Positions 31,326 to 42,633 of a stretch of DNA of 64,000 nt are shown piece after piece. The stretch comes from Wolfiporia cocos (taxonomy: Eukaryota > Basidiomycota > Agaricomycetes > Polyporales > Phaeolaceae). The DNA is taken from the NCBI GenBank assembly GCA_029448655.1, contig JACCLO010000015.1:496001-560000 (forward strand), in the 5' to 3' direction. The notes below the pieces were generated by a model that worked only from the letters and a program-made list of their open reading frames with translations, made no database searches and was not told the DNA's origin. A program made the position numbers and the translations under genes. Each line of letters opens with the position of its first letter. The first letter of the stretch is position 1.

Positions 31326-31779
31326 TCTCACCGGAGGTCATAGCTCATGCACTGGCAGAAGGTAAAGTCGATGAATAGTATCTTATAGAATATAGTAAGA
31401 ATGTACCATAATGTTGAGAAAAAGCAAAGGCTTGCATGTCACCTTGGAGGCAATATATAATGCCACCTTTATGAAGCATATAACGTGCTGTTACAGTGCG
31501 TGCCACATTGTGTGGTGCATGCCACATGCTACGTATATCTACAAAGGTAAGCTGCAACCACTCGTTGTGAATCATATTCCAGCCTGACTATGAAACGATA
31601 AATCTATACCAGTCTGGTAATTAGTTTCCCAGTCATGCATTGAGTTTGACTGACACTTATAAAATGCCTTCAGAGTGGTGATTGAATGCCACTCTGCTGT
31701 TGATCTTATCAGTGCTTATCTGCATAGATCAGATTCCTTCTCGATTGGCAAGTACCTGCAGCACTGATAAGTCACCTCC
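31326..31779. other. no recognisable gene
   Basis: Only short ORFs. Ends in CAGCACTGATAAG, which recurs just beyond the solo LTR at 32816. Confidence 0.4.
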
Positions 31780-32812
31780 TGACACAGATCTACTGTGGGA
31801 CTCACCAACTAACCAGGGGAGGAAAGAGGGTAAGGTAATAGGTCTAGTGCAGCAGGGTGAGAGGTGCTTCTGCGGCAGGACGCTGAGAAGAATAGAACTA
31901 AGTGTAAAGAGCATCTAGCTCCTACTTATATACACATGGTTATGAGTCATGTGCTACTGTATAGTACTGACCCAAACAAGCATGGTGGCTGTAAGCCATA
32001 AGGGCGAACAGCTAAGTCACTACTCTACAATGGCCATGGCAGGCCGGTAATGGCCACACCAATGGTAAATTGAGAGAGCGTGGTACCACTATGAGGTGGG
32101 CTTGTGAATACGGGCGCAGCCCAGGTATGAGGAAGGCCAGAGATCTGGTACCTTGAGGATTATCCACCATTGGGCAGGATATCCTGGATGACTCAGCATA
32201 GTGCTGAGGTCATATTGCTATAGGCTGAGAAGCTGTCATACCAGGTGTTATCAACCAGACCATATGGTAACCGGTGACAATGAGATGGCCGAGGCCAGAG
32301 ATTGGGCAATGCCATGATGGCAGAAGCCCGGTGTTCCACAAGTGCTGGAACCCATGGGAGGTCCATCGTGACAGCATAATTACCGTGAGGTATTAATAAT
32401 GCTATGATGCCATGTTTATGTGAGAATGGCATGCTCGATGATATCATCAAGGCCTAGGGCTTTGTGATATAGTGGTTAGGCCCGAAGGCTGGACCGGATG
32501 ACATAGCTATGATGTTGCTAGGTCTGGACTATGATGCAATATCATCAACGATGTCTGATGTATGTGTTGCTATGCGGTCATGGGTCTAGTCTTGTAGTCT
32601 AGACTACTTGTGACATATGACAGATGATGACCCATATGTCCTGACTAGTGTGTTATGTATGTCATGGGTGCTTAGTAGCATGTAATGCGGTTATGTAAGC
32701 AATAAGTGGCAACTGGGATGATAAGTCCCTGATAACTTGTAGGTGGATGTAATAATCCCAGATAAATTGCTATAATTGTTAGAAAAATGCGTATCCCAGT
32801 AATACTGTGACA
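31780..32812 (-). mobile_element. solo LTR (1033 bp), TSD CCTCC
   Basis: + strand ends TGACACAG and ACTGTGACA, flanked by CCTCC at 31775-31779 and 32813-32817. The minus strand carries a CATGTGTATATAAG box near 31925-31938. Its first 35 bp resemble the U5 end of the family-A LTR. No internal region. Confidence 0.82.
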
Positions 32813-32995
32813 CCTCCAGCACTGATAAGCCATCTCACATTTTGCTGATGACATACTGCACAGATTCAGACCTTGTTGGCTGAGATTGAGATTGAAGCTA
32901 TTAGGTCTAGTAGCATGTAAAAATTCTCATAAATATTAGACAATGTGAAGCATAGCCAGTTGTGTTGTGGTGGCTCACTCTTGTGTGTGGCTTGA

Positions 32996-33580
32996 TGACA
33001 CGGAAATACTCAGCTACTGTGCCTGGAGCATCCAGCGTCCCAAAGACCGTATAGACGTGGTATAACTACCCCTAGATGGGACCACAGACTAGCAGTCAAG
33101 AGGAAGAGGATTGCCGACGACGATAGTGTCGGTGTCGCTCAAGCAGGCATGGCTCACTAAGCATAGTCCAAGGCCAATTAAGGCCAGATGTCTAGAATAA
33201 TGGTTCTAAGGGTCATCGCCTTAGAACCTACTGCATATATACATGTGTACCCTGGTACCGCTGTCTCTAAGTACTACCCTAAAGACGAGGTCTGTGCGCC
33301 GGTAATGGTGCAGTACTACATGTGTCTGTGTGTGTCTAGGCTCATCGCCATAGGCACGGCATATATCATATGTATAACGCTAGGGGTCGCCGGGCCGGGG
33401 CTTGGCTAACGCTAAGCTAACGGTATCTACTATCTAATCTAGCAGTCACGTGACGTACTGGCTAGGTACTTGCATGACGGACTGGGTAACGCGCCTGCTG
33501 TGGGGCAAAGCCCTAGGATCGAGCCCTGTTGAGGGTAAATAGTACGATACCTAGGGGTATGCCACGGAAAAACCGTGACA
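32996..33580 (-). mobile_element. solo LTR, TSD CTTGA
   Basis: + strand ends TGACACGG and CCGTGACA, flanked by CTTGA at 32991-32995 and 33581-33585. The minus strand has GCGCACAGACC...CTTTAGGG (33278-33300) and CATGTATATATGC (33234-33246). Related to the solo LTR at 16946-17563. Confidence 0.87.
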
Positions 33581-33585
33581 CTTGA

Positions 33586-35216
33586 GCATGCACAGGAGGA
33601 TGCTTATCAATCACACTATCATTATTGCAATGATACTAATACTCGTGTGATCACACTCTTTGAATTACAATAATGAAGTAGCACTGGGTCCGGCAAGACC
33701 CACTACAAACAATCCTAGTCATTTGCTATGCCTTCTTGCACATCCGCAGCACATACAGCACAACAGCTATGCTGTCACTTGAAGCGCAGCAACATCTGAA
33801 AACACACTCTGACTGTATTAGAGGCAGCTGATGCATTACAACAGGACCATGTAATCTAATCTCTCAGCTGAGTGACTGGGATGGAGTGATGAGACAAGTG
33901 AGCACCAAGACAAAGACGAACTGCAGACAACACTTCAGTCTGGGAACAACTGATTCCTGCAATAAGCTGACAATGAGAATGAGGGTGAAGGGTCGGCGAC
34001 ATCATGGCACAAGAACCGTACAATAAATGTGAGAACAATACTCGCATGCACTCATCGACAGTTGCAGCCTCATCAAAGGCAATATTGTGCATGCAAAGAC
34101 AAGCAGGCAGATCGTGCAATAGCTCTACATGAGGCAATGTAACTGCCAAATTGGCAAGGGCAAGTAAACAATCAGGTGCAAGCTCAGAAGATGTTGAAGC
34201 AGATGGAGGGAAAGTAGAGAGTGAAGGGCCGTTAATTTAAAGGGAAGACACAGAGTTGGAGTGAGGCAAATGTGAAGGAGCAAGGGCAGGAAGGCAGTGA
34301 TCTGGATCATCATTACAAATGCCAGGGAAAAAGTGCGCATGCACGAGCAAGCAGAGACAGTGAGAGTGATTGGTTTAAGATCATCAGAATCAGACCGAGT
34401 ATGTAGAAATCATAAGATGCACCATTGCTCCGCACTGGAGAAGCCTCCCCAATCTGGCTGGACGCCATATCCAACATCAAAACAGGGGTGGGATCCAGCA
34501 GGATATGGCTGGCAAAGATTGCACAAGAAGCAACTAACCAATCAGCACCGAGTGCAATGTCATAGGGATGCAACAGCATGATAGACATTGACAGCATAGA
34601 CCAATACCATCCTCGTGGGGTGGGCAAAAGCACGGGGCCTGAACCAGATGAGAGAGCCAAGCCTCCAGAGACAGATACGGTGCAAGAGATGTTGTTAAAG
34701 CAAGCAAAAGAGGAGGATATCACTGATACAGGCAGATTGGAATTGATCAGCAAGGATGCAGGAATGCCAGCATAGGAACCAGCAACACAGAACCAGACCA
34801 CTGTAAGAGGACGGTATGGCAAAAAGCACAAAGAATGAGACAGAAATTGCAAGCAAACACACACATGACAGTACCAGGCACCACATGTGCAGGCACTTGA
34901 GGGCAGGACTTTTGAACTGATCAGTAATTCTTGCAGACGATCATCTGACTACTTTGGCTGTAAAGACCCCACTACTTCATAGCGGGAATAACACTATTCA
35001 AGCTGCAATTGCACTGATTAAATCGCTATTGCACTATTGGTATTGCACTAAACTGGTCATTACTCACCCGGTGCCTCAGGCGCACGACCTGCCTCTCCCG
35101 TCACATCTGTGCCATTGCCCCCCTCCCACCGCCTTCCGCCCCCTGATTCGTCCTATCCATGCTGTACTCACCGCCGTTCGCCGTTTCTGTTGCTGCCTGC
35201 ACATTGTCCTGGTCGC
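33586..35216. other. no confident gene
   Basis: The longest ORF is minus 34313-34864 (183 codons). It is Ser/Leu-rich, without a recognisable domain, and is opposed by open segments on the + strand. Nothing is supported strongly enough to call. Confidence 0.4.
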
Positions 35217-35224
35217 ATTCGAAA

Positions 35225-35829
35225 TAGTGATGTGCAAAGCCCGGCTCAAAGCCGTGAGCCAGGCCTGGCCGAGCCGACTTTAGCCGGGCCGAGCCGAGCC
35301 TTGGGGGCGGCTTACAACGGCTCAGGGCCCGGCTTGGATTGTGAGCCGGCCGTAGCCGAGCCCTGAGCTGGCGGCTTTAGGCGTGCAACTGTAGCTTTGT
35401 TGTAATGAGCAAAAATAGGCCTGTTGGTACAAGATTATGCATACTTTCATCTTGAATATCCTCAATAACCATACAATGACTTGTGACTGGCACAGAACTT
35501 CGTAACTATTGCGATCAGGGTTGCGATTGGGGTTGTGATTGAGACCAGGATTTTCCATCAGTGTCATGAGCAGCTGTAAAAGTACTTGTAGATCAGGACA
35601 ACAATAGATAGCAGACATATGTGCATTCTGAATGTGTTGTGCTGCAATTTTGAGCTATACAAACCGATAACTTTGAGGTCCTTCATAACCCCCGGCCTGA
35701 GCCTGAGCCGGGCCCAAGCTGGCCTGAGCTGTCAGGGAGGGCCCGGCTTGACAATTCACTGAGCCTGAGCCCTTCAAAGCCGGGCCCAAGCCCTGGGCTT
35801 TGAGCCGAGCCGGGCTTTGCACATCACTA
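35225..35829. mobile_element. hAT-type MITE, TSD ATTCGAAA
   Basis: Terminal inverted repeats TAGTGATGTGC...GCACATCACTA continue inward as a GC-rich arm (CAAAGCCCGGCTCAAAGCC type). An 8-bp TSD ATTCGAAA lies at 35217-35224 and 35830-35837. An 8-bp TSD and TAGTG ends are typical of the hAT superfamily. The 605-bp element encodes no transposase. The ends are built of reiterated GCCGGGCC/GGCCCAAGCC words and the middle is AT-richer. Confidence 0.88.
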
Positions 35830-35837
35830 ATTCGAAA

Positions 35838-36729
35838 TGTGTCCCTGTCACACGTCTCCTGGGGTCTCCTGTCAACCTCTGCCTCACTCGGCCTGCACTC
35901 GCAGTCCTCGATGCACTGCCACTTGTGCTTCTTGCTGCCACATGGGCCATGCCATATGGGCACATGACTACAGTGAGTTTTATTGCTTTTTTATTTTTCT
36001 CAGAACATGCAAGGGACACATGCTGGGGATGTAACATTACACGGGACGCATACGTCGTGCAATGGGTTGCATGCATTGTGAACCATGCAGACAGACGTGA
36101 CAATGATGCTGCAGTGTTCAGCAGTGCCGCACAACATGCACCCAGGCAGGGCCCCATGCAGAGCGCGCTTGGCCTGCCGGCCATAGCAGCACTCCTGTGT
36201 GGCATCAACACAGCAGGCGGCATAGATGTTATGCTTCACAGCATTCTGCAGGCCTCTTTCAGGTGCACACATCCAGGCTTGGGATGCAGCCTCTGATGCA
36301 GCAGAACAGCTTTGGCTCACCCGTGGCACTGGGGCACCGACCACACCGAGCATCCCCTCAGAGCAGCGGGACGCACTTGCAGAGCCATACATTCATGGGT
36401 TACCTGTCCAACATGCATCCGAAATGATGTGCTAGCTCCCCCTGAGTGCGGTGTGCCCCCAACAGCATGTGGACAGTGTGTTACTGATGAACTTCCAGAA
36501 CCAACACTTCCCACCCAGTGGCAGCATTGGCGGTGAGGAGATGAATGGCAGCACACATGAGTTTCTGCTACAGACACCGACCCAGCTTGCTAATGACAAT
36601 GCGTGCACAGCTTTCCATATTGCAAGGCCCACTGGACGGAAAATCCGCTTGGCCAGCACTCGCAGATGTTCATGCCGTACTGTCAACATCACCCATTGCT
36701 CTGCCTGGACCAGCTCATGCACTGCCTGC
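35838..36729 (+). other. possible remnant coding region interrupted by repeats
   Basis: Several overlapping + strand open frames, none with a recognised domain. A frame at 36545-36729 reads on across element 36730-37404, when one TSD copy is removed, into 37412-37632. The insertion may therefore have landed in a once longer ORF. Composition is Ala/Gln/Pro-rich and several frames are open, so coding status is uncertain. Confidence 0.25.
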
Positions 36730-36856
36730 GTAGAGTTCCAGTCACTTAGATTAATTTACCAACTGCACTTCGTTAGCGCTGCGCAGTTGCCCAAGTGCTC
36801 ATCTAGCGCCGGAGAAATTAGATTAATCTGTGTTGAGCAGATTAATTTCTAAAAAC

Positions 36857-36932
36857 AACATGAGCCGGAATCGAACTGCGGGCCGTAGCAACACAATGAG
36901 CAGACAGGAATTATACCATTACACTAAAAGGA
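36857..36932 (-). ncRNA. tRNA-derived module Y in M1
   Basis: On the minus strand an A-box-like TAGTGTAATGGTATAATTCC is followed about 40 nt later by a B-box GCAGTTCGATTCC. It resembles the body of an Asp/Glu-type tRNA, but the acceptor halves do not pair, so it is not a working tRNA. Confidence 0.5.
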
Positions 36933-37200
36933 CTTGCTAGATTACAACTGTATTGATTATACTAAGAGAATTTTGCTCCCCCAAACTCCGGCCTAACAAA
37001 ACTTCTTCACCAAATTTTAAACTCCTAACCTCAATAGCTCTATGTTGGGTGTGGAATTATGACTATAGTATACTTCTACTGTAGCTAGTGCTTCAACTGA
37101 CTAATTTCATAAAGCTAATGAACTAGACATAAATTTTTGAATGACCGAAAATTTCTCATTATTGGTATATAGCATATGAAGAAGGCCACTCGCTGTATTG

Positions 37201-37280
37201 CTCCTTGGTGTAGCGGTAAGCTCATGGATGTCTTGTATTCTGGCTGGCTGTCCAGAGGTTGAGAGTTCAATCCCTGATTG
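37201..37280 (+). ncRNA. tRNA-derived module X in M1
   Basis: An A-box-like TTGGTGTAGCGGTAAGC (37205-37221) and a B-box GAGTTCAATCC (37263-37273), followed by a T-rich stretch that could stop Pol III. The acceptor stem is not formed. Confidence 0.5.
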
Positions 37281-37411
37281 TGCAATTTATTTTATCACTG
37301 TGGTAGATTAATCTTATTTCTCCGGCGCTAGCTGAGCACTTGGGCAACTGCGCAGTGCTAACAAAGCGCAGTTGGTAAATTAATCTCAGTGATTGAAGTC
37401 CCTCTGCCTGC

Positions 37412-37632
37412 AGTCGTGGCAGGGTGCTCCACACCATCCTTTCAACAGGCAGCAGCAGCAGCCTTGGCCACTGATGTTGCACACACCGCAACCACCGAAG
37501 GCACCTCAACAGCAACAGCCACAACTGCAATGGCCACAGCCCCCCATGATCCCCAGGATGCTTGGTCCACAGACCTCAGAGCAAAGTGGTGGACTCATCT
37601 GCAGGCTTGTCGGTGGGCAGTGTGGGCAATCA
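37412..37632 (+). other. Gln/Ala/Thr-rich open segment
   Basis: Low-complexity CAG/GCA/CCA-rich sequence, open in more than one frame, lying between M1 and the solo LTR. It may continue into 38102-38225 across the LTR. No domain is seen. Confidence 0.25.
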
Positions 37633-38101
37633 TGTCACGGTTTTTACCGTTGACCCTAGCTGGGAGTCGAACCTCCGCCCCGTAGTCAGGTAATCACATG
37701 ATTTAGCATCGTAGTGTAGTGGTAGTGTGCCCCCATAGCCTGCTAAACTACTCACATGATGGTCGCCCTTATGCTTATGTACTGTAGCACGTGATGTAGT
37801 CTGCGCACGGACTCTTACTGTAGGGTAGGTAGTACCATGCACGCCTTGGACTGCACATGTATATAGTCTACTGCACTGGGGCCTTACAGCCCCATGCTTG
37901 TTATTCTCGACGTTGGGGCTTGTCCCCCTGTATACCGCTCTACCACTGTGTGCACCTGCTGGCTTAGCCACCCCTCTTCGTGCTAGACTGTGCCGCTATT
38001 CAGGGAGGCCCCTATTCAGCCTCACCCGGCCGACTTAGCGTATGGAGGGCCATTAGGACAGCGACACATGGATATTACGGTATGAGCATATATCTGTGTC
38101 A
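37633..38101 (+). mobile_element. probable solo LTR, imperfect TSD AATCA/GATCA
   Basis: Starts TGTCACGGTTTTTACCG, like the LTR start of 32996-33580, and ends ATCTGTGTCA. Flanks are AATCA (37628-37632) and GATCA (38102-38106). It contains CTGCGCACGGAC...CTGTAGGG (37801-37825) and CATGTATATAG (37857-37867), the shared LTR promoter layout. The right boundary is less certain than for the other LTRs. Confidence 0.6.
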
Positions 38102-38106
38102 GATCA

Positions 38107-39029
38107 GCAGTTTGTGCATGCAGAACCCTCAGCAGGCCAGCAGCACCTTTGTCGCAATTGTGGAACCTGCAGGACAACACAGCACAGTGTGTCACATGGG
38201 CAGTATGCAGATTCAGGGTGGATAGGAATGTGTAGTATGTCTCGTTTGTGTTTTCTGTTGCTGTCACTCGCATCCATCAGTCGTTAGCTTATGTGCACTG
38301 TATGATATCCATGTATCCGTATTTTAGAGCCGTACTTTAGAGCATCATCTATTTAGAAGCATCCTTCCCCTCGCTCATCAGTAAATGCCACTCTATTGTA
38401 CATTTTATGGACTAGTATGAACACAGGAAGTGAATTTTCACGCCTGCAGAAGAGGTACAGGATGATTGTGGTGAGAGTGGCTGACAAATAAGGCTTGCAT
38501 CAGCTGAAACAAAGTCGAGCATTGCCGCCCAGTTTTGAATGTACTCGGAACCCTTCCTACACTATCGCTCTCTAGTGTTGCTATTGTATCACTTTATAAT
38601 GCCTGCAGAACATTCCACTAGGTTGAAAAAGGCTCAGGACCCACTCACCAAGAGCAGGACCATTGAGGAGCTCAGGGGCATGGGCCAAACCAACAAGGCA
38701 AGCTGGATGCTTGCCAAAAAAAACTACCCCAAACCATGTGGGGCATGTCAGATGAGGTAAAGAGTTCCTGCAGAAGCTAGTCAGAAGTAGGACATCGAGC
38801 AGAAGGGAAGGGGAACTCAGTGAGCAGGATGGGAATGGAGGAGTGATCGTGTGGTGTGACCACGTGCCACCCCGGTTATGTGATCTTCTCTACTTTCCTT
38901 ACTTGTGTTATCCGCTACCTTTATGTGTTATGCTGAGTACTTAGGTCCCCTTGATTCATACTCATCGTTTCACACTTCGTCAGCCTTAAGGTAGCTTACG
39001 GTTACAGGCTCTCGTCACTTGAGAGCCCT
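38107..39029. other. intergenic stretch with one short ORF
   Basis: A 54-codon basic ORF at 38599-38760 (+), Lys/Thr-rich, could be a truncated gene start, but no downstream exon is evident. Confidence 0.3.
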
Positions 39030-39156
39030 AGAAGTTGAGGGACTTCAGTCACTGAGATTAATTTAGCAACTGCGCTTTGTTAGCACTGCGCAGTTCCCCA
39101 TGTGCATATCAATCTGTAGATTAATCTACCAAATTGATAAAATAAACCACACTAAT

Positions 39157-39224
39157 AGGGATTGAACTCTCAACCTCTGAACAGCAGGGCCAGCATACAT
39201 GAGCTTACCACTACACCAAGGAGC
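39157..39224 (-). ncRNA. tRNA-derived module X in M2
   Basis: On the minus strand CTTGGTGTAGTGGTAAGC then GAGTTCAATCCC; same arrangement as 37201-37280. Confidence 0.5.
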
Positions 39225-39495
39225 AATACAGCAAGTAGGCTTCTTCATATGCTATATATACAATAATGAAAAATTTTCGGTCATTCAAAGATTCATGTCA
39301 AGTAATTCATTGGCTTTAAGAAATTGGTCAGTTGAAGCACTAGCTACAGTAAAAGTATACTATAGTTATAATTCTACACCCAACATAGAGCTATCAAGGC
39401 TAGGAGCTTAAGATTTGATGAAAAAGTTTTGTTAGGCCGGAGTTTGGGGGAGCAAGAAACTCTTGGTATAATTAATACAATTGTAATCTAGCAAA

Positions 39496-39575
39496 TCCTT
39501 TTGGTGTAATGGTATAATTCATGTCTGCTCATTGCATTGCTACGGCTTGCAGTTCGATTCCATCTCGCGTAATTT
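39496..39575 (+). ncRNA. tRNA-derived module Y in M2
   Basis: CCTTTTGGTGTAATGGTATA (A-box region) and GCAGTTCGATTCC (B box); the counterpart of 36857-36932. Confidence 0.5.
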
Positions 39576-39715
39576 TTAGAAATTAAGTCAGATTAATCTG
39601 CTCAACACAGATTAATCTTATTTCTCCAGTGCTAGCTGAGCACTTGGGCAACTGTGCAGCGCTAACGAAGTGCAGTTGCTAAATTAATCTCGGTGACTGA
39701 AACTCTACAGAAGTT

Positions 39716-40068
39716 TTGTTCTACTCTACAGTATATAAGGAGGCTCGAAGTCCTGTACTAGACAAGCATTATGGAATAACAGCCTTATAACCTGTGACTT
39801 CCACATGATGAACTCCCTACTTTGTGCTGTCACCAGTCACTCTCGTGCTTGTGAACGTCACATATTTTTCACAGCTAGGCTTTCTTCTAGTCTTCACCTC
39901 TCAGCAGCTACCGGCATCTGGGACTTCTCAAGTCTGATCAACTCGAGCTTCCGATTCCTGTGGCTAACCCTACCTCATGGCAACCCCTTGTTACTAAGTC
40001 TGTCAGACTTGCAAAGGATGTCACACACTTATTTCCTGCATTCAAAACAAGCTATGGCTGCCTGACAG
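39716..40068. other. no confident gene
   Basis: A + strand ORF at 39805-40065 has no recognisable domain. Confidence 0.3.
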
Positions 40069-40416
40069 CCTAGCCCCAAAATTCCAGGTGAGTTCCAAAA
40101 CACTCCATCCAGAAAACCTAACCCTGCCAGTGAAACACTGGCATCACGGGCCAGCTCGCCTGGCTTATCGGATTCTGGAGTGAGGCCCGGGCTATTGTAT
40201 AGCCGGGTAGTAACTCTGAGACCTGGCTCTTGCAAGTCAGAGACCATTGGAAATGACCCATTCAGCACCTCGGTGCTGCCTCCTCTCACCTCTTTGGAAG
40301 AAGGTGAAAGTGACCACTTAGATAGTAATAAAAATATATGGAGCCCTGTTTTGACTAAACAGGAAGATGACGATGACTTGCCCTGGCACATGGTGGTCAG
40401 GGGTTGCAGGTCCTGA
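40069..40416 (+). pseudogene. exon-like open segment, unknown
   Basis: Open from a CTGACAG acceptor-like site near 40068 to TGA at 40414-40416. The product is Ser/Pro-rich, then strongly acidic, ending in WHMVVRGCRS. It has the look of a flexible N-terminal region of a retroelement or regulatory protein, but no domain is visible. Confidence 0.25.
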
Positions 40417-40937
40417 AGCAGAGGATCCTGGAGCAAGAAAACTCTGATGGAGCACCTGATAGAACGAAGGCACTCTGAGCCTAAGTTGCGTCAGGTGACT
40501 GGGGTGGTTGACACAGAATGCAATCCTCCCACCAGATTTTCGGACACAAGTGCTTAACCGAGACACATGAAATCCACATGGTTTAACATGCAACCGTGCA
40601 AGAATGAACTCGCCAAGTCACTGACGTTGGATTGCCCAACTGTAGAGCTCATGATGCATTTGTATTGACTACAATACATTTTGGAGTGGTGATGTATACA
40701 TATTGTGAGGATGGCAGGTTAACAAGACTTAGAAGTAAGTTAATTTGCTATAACATCAACTTAAACATAGCAGCAGAGAGCAGGCTCAGCAGGACAACAT
40801 CATCAAGACCTGCAATCACCAATGCTTAAGGTGGTGGCGAGAGCATCCAGCCAACTAATTAATATATCATCTACAAGGATCATCACTCTGACTCATGCTC
40901 AGTGTGACTTGAACTGATTGAGAGATTGAAGACTCAC
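40417..40937. other. no confident gene
   Basis: Lies beyond the last recognisable exon of the Mutator-like gene (minus strand) and may hold its 3' end. Confidence 0.3.
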
Positions 40938-41157
40938 CTGCAGTTTTCTCGTCAGCCTCAGGTGGCTCGGATAATGCAGCCTCCGAACTAGGGCACCTGC
41001 TTTGGTAGCCCATTGTGTTCTGCGAACAATGTGCATCTTCCCTATTGCATGGCCATGTCCGAATGCACCTGCACCCAGTGGCTTCAGCACAGTGCATATC
41101 ATCCACGAATCTCTGTGCTTGTTTAGCAAGGGGTCTGCTGATGAGGTTCTTCAGCCA
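40938..41157 (-). pseudogene. C-terminal exon of the Mutator-like transposase gene, cut off by element D
   Basis: The minus-strand frame continues from 51948-52043 when element D and one AGCCA copy are removed, and ends at a CAG/GTGAGT donor at 40937. It encodes a basic block containing KQAQRFVDDM and QNTMGYQ, which resembles the C-terminal part of fungal Mutator-like transposases. The join is inferred from an uninterrupted reading frame across the insertion site. Confidence 0.65.
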
Positions 41158-41857
41158 TGTCACAGATTTGGGACATGCCACTATTTTTCCCGTATTTTTA
41201 CCTATTTATCTGGTATTTCTACGACCTTGTAGACATTTACGCTGCTAAGCGCCCGTCTACACGTACACGCAACCAAAACAACACGTACACAACGCGGTAT
41301 ACGTCCACTTGTCATAACAACACGTACATAACACGCTTGTACGCGTCAATGACTCAGCGGACTAACCTTTGGTGTCACGCGCTTTACTCATATCCCGGTA
41401 CCGGGCTATGTCAGTACGATTGGATAAGCGGCCCGCTCGTTATCACCTGCCAATGCCCTTATGATTACTCATATCCCGATGCCGGTATATAAGACTCACA
41501 TGCATGGCTTACTAACGTAGCTACAGCCACTTCCACAACATGGACCTACGGTCCAAACAAACGATCTTACTGGTGCGGCCATTACCGGCGCACATGGTCT
41601 ATTGTAGTTTACGACTTAACCATATTAGTTATGTCTGCGCACAGACCACCTTCATGTTTGGCTCCCTTACCGGTAACCAAACAAAGCATGTATATAAGTA
41701 GGGCTATCACTGCGGATAAGCCTTAGATTTGTTCTCTGCATTCGCACAGTTAGATATCATCTCTGCTTGCGCCCACTAGTCTCCTCACCAACCTCCAGCA
41801 ACTCCTTCAAGTCGCTTATTAGGTTATAGTGTGAGTCCCACAGTCTAGTCTGTGTCA
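41158..41857 (+). repeat. outer 5' LTR (LTR1) of D
   Basis: About 700 bp, nearly identical to LTR3. Self-primer AGATTTGTTCT at 41725-41735. Confidence 0.92.
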
Positions 41858-41934
41858 TAAGAACAAATCTCCCCCCTACCCCCGCCCTTGCGCTTGCGCT
41901 TGGGTCTGGGTTTCTATCCTACAGGGGTATATTA
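41858..41934 (+). other. leader stub between two LTRs
   Basis: 77 bp starting with the primer-binding site (AGAACAAATCT, 41860-41870) and ending abruptly where LTR2 begins. It matches the start of the leader after LTR2. Confidence 0.85.
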
Positions 41935-42633
41935 TGTCACAGATTTGGGACATGCCACTATTTTTCCCGTATTTTTACCTATTTATCTGGTATTTCTACG
42001 ACCTTGTAGACATTTACGCTGCTAAGCGCCCGTCTACACGTACACGCAACCAAACAACACGTACACAACGCGGTATACGTCCACTTGTCATAACAACACG
42101 TACATAACACGCTTGTACGCGTCAATGACTCAGCGGACTAACCTTCGGTGTCACGCGTTTTACTCATATCCCGGTACCGGGCTATGTCAGTACAATTGGA
42201 TAAGCGGCCCGCTCGTTATCACATGCCAATGCCCTTATGATTACTCATATCCCGATGCCGGTATATAAGAATCACATGCATGGCTTACTAACGTAGCTAC
42301 AGCCACTTCCACAACATGGACCTACGGTCCAAACAAACGATCTTACTGGTGCGGCCATTACCGGCGCACATGGTCTATTGTAGTTTACGACTTAACCATA
42401 TTAGTTATGTCTGCGCACAGACCACCTTCATGTTTGGCTCCCTTACCGGTAACCAAACAAAGCATGTATATAAGTAGGGCTATCACTGTGGATAAGCCTT
42501 AGATTTGTTCTCTGCATTCGCACAGTCACATATCATCTCTGCTTGCGCCCACTAGCCTCCTCACCAACCTCCAGCAACTCCTTCAAGTCGCTTATTAGGT
42601 TATAGTGTGAGTCCCACAGTCTAGTCTGTGTCA
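41935..42633 (+). repeat. inner 5' LTR (LTR2) of D
   Basis: 699 bp. It differs from LTR1 and LTR3 at about ten sites and at most of them agrees with the LTRs of element A. Self-primer at 42501-42511. Confidence 0.92.

Larger units (their letters stand above)
36730..37404. mobile_element. composite element M1 with two divergent tRNA-like modules, TSD TGCCTGC
   Basis: Bounded by TGCCTGC at 36723-36729 and 37405-37411. Ends are RTAGAGTTYCAGTCA and TGAYTGAAGTCCCTC, inverted but not identical. The outer 60-100 bp form long inverted repeats rich in AGATTAATCT. Inside each arm lies a tRNA-like module reading outward: minus strand 36857-36932 and plus strand 37201-37280. The about 270-bp centre is AT-rich with no ORF. 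Same family as 39037-39708, in the opposite orientation. Confidence 0.8.
39037..39708. mobile_element. composite element M2 with two divergent tRNA-like modules, TSD AGAAGTT
   Basis: Bounded by AGAAGTT at 39030-39036 and 39709-39715. Ends are GAGGGACTTCAGTCA and TGACTGAAACTCTAC, the mirror of M1. The tRNA-like modules lie at 39157-39224 (minus, type X) and 39496-39575 (plus, type Y). The centre aligns with that of M1. By eye it is diverged from M1 by many substitutions, so both are older than the Gypsy elements. Confidence 0.8.

Noticed and set aside
34313..34864. 183-codon minus ORF as a gene
   Set aside because: Low-complexity Ser/Leu composition, no domain, opposing open frames; not distinguishable from chance.
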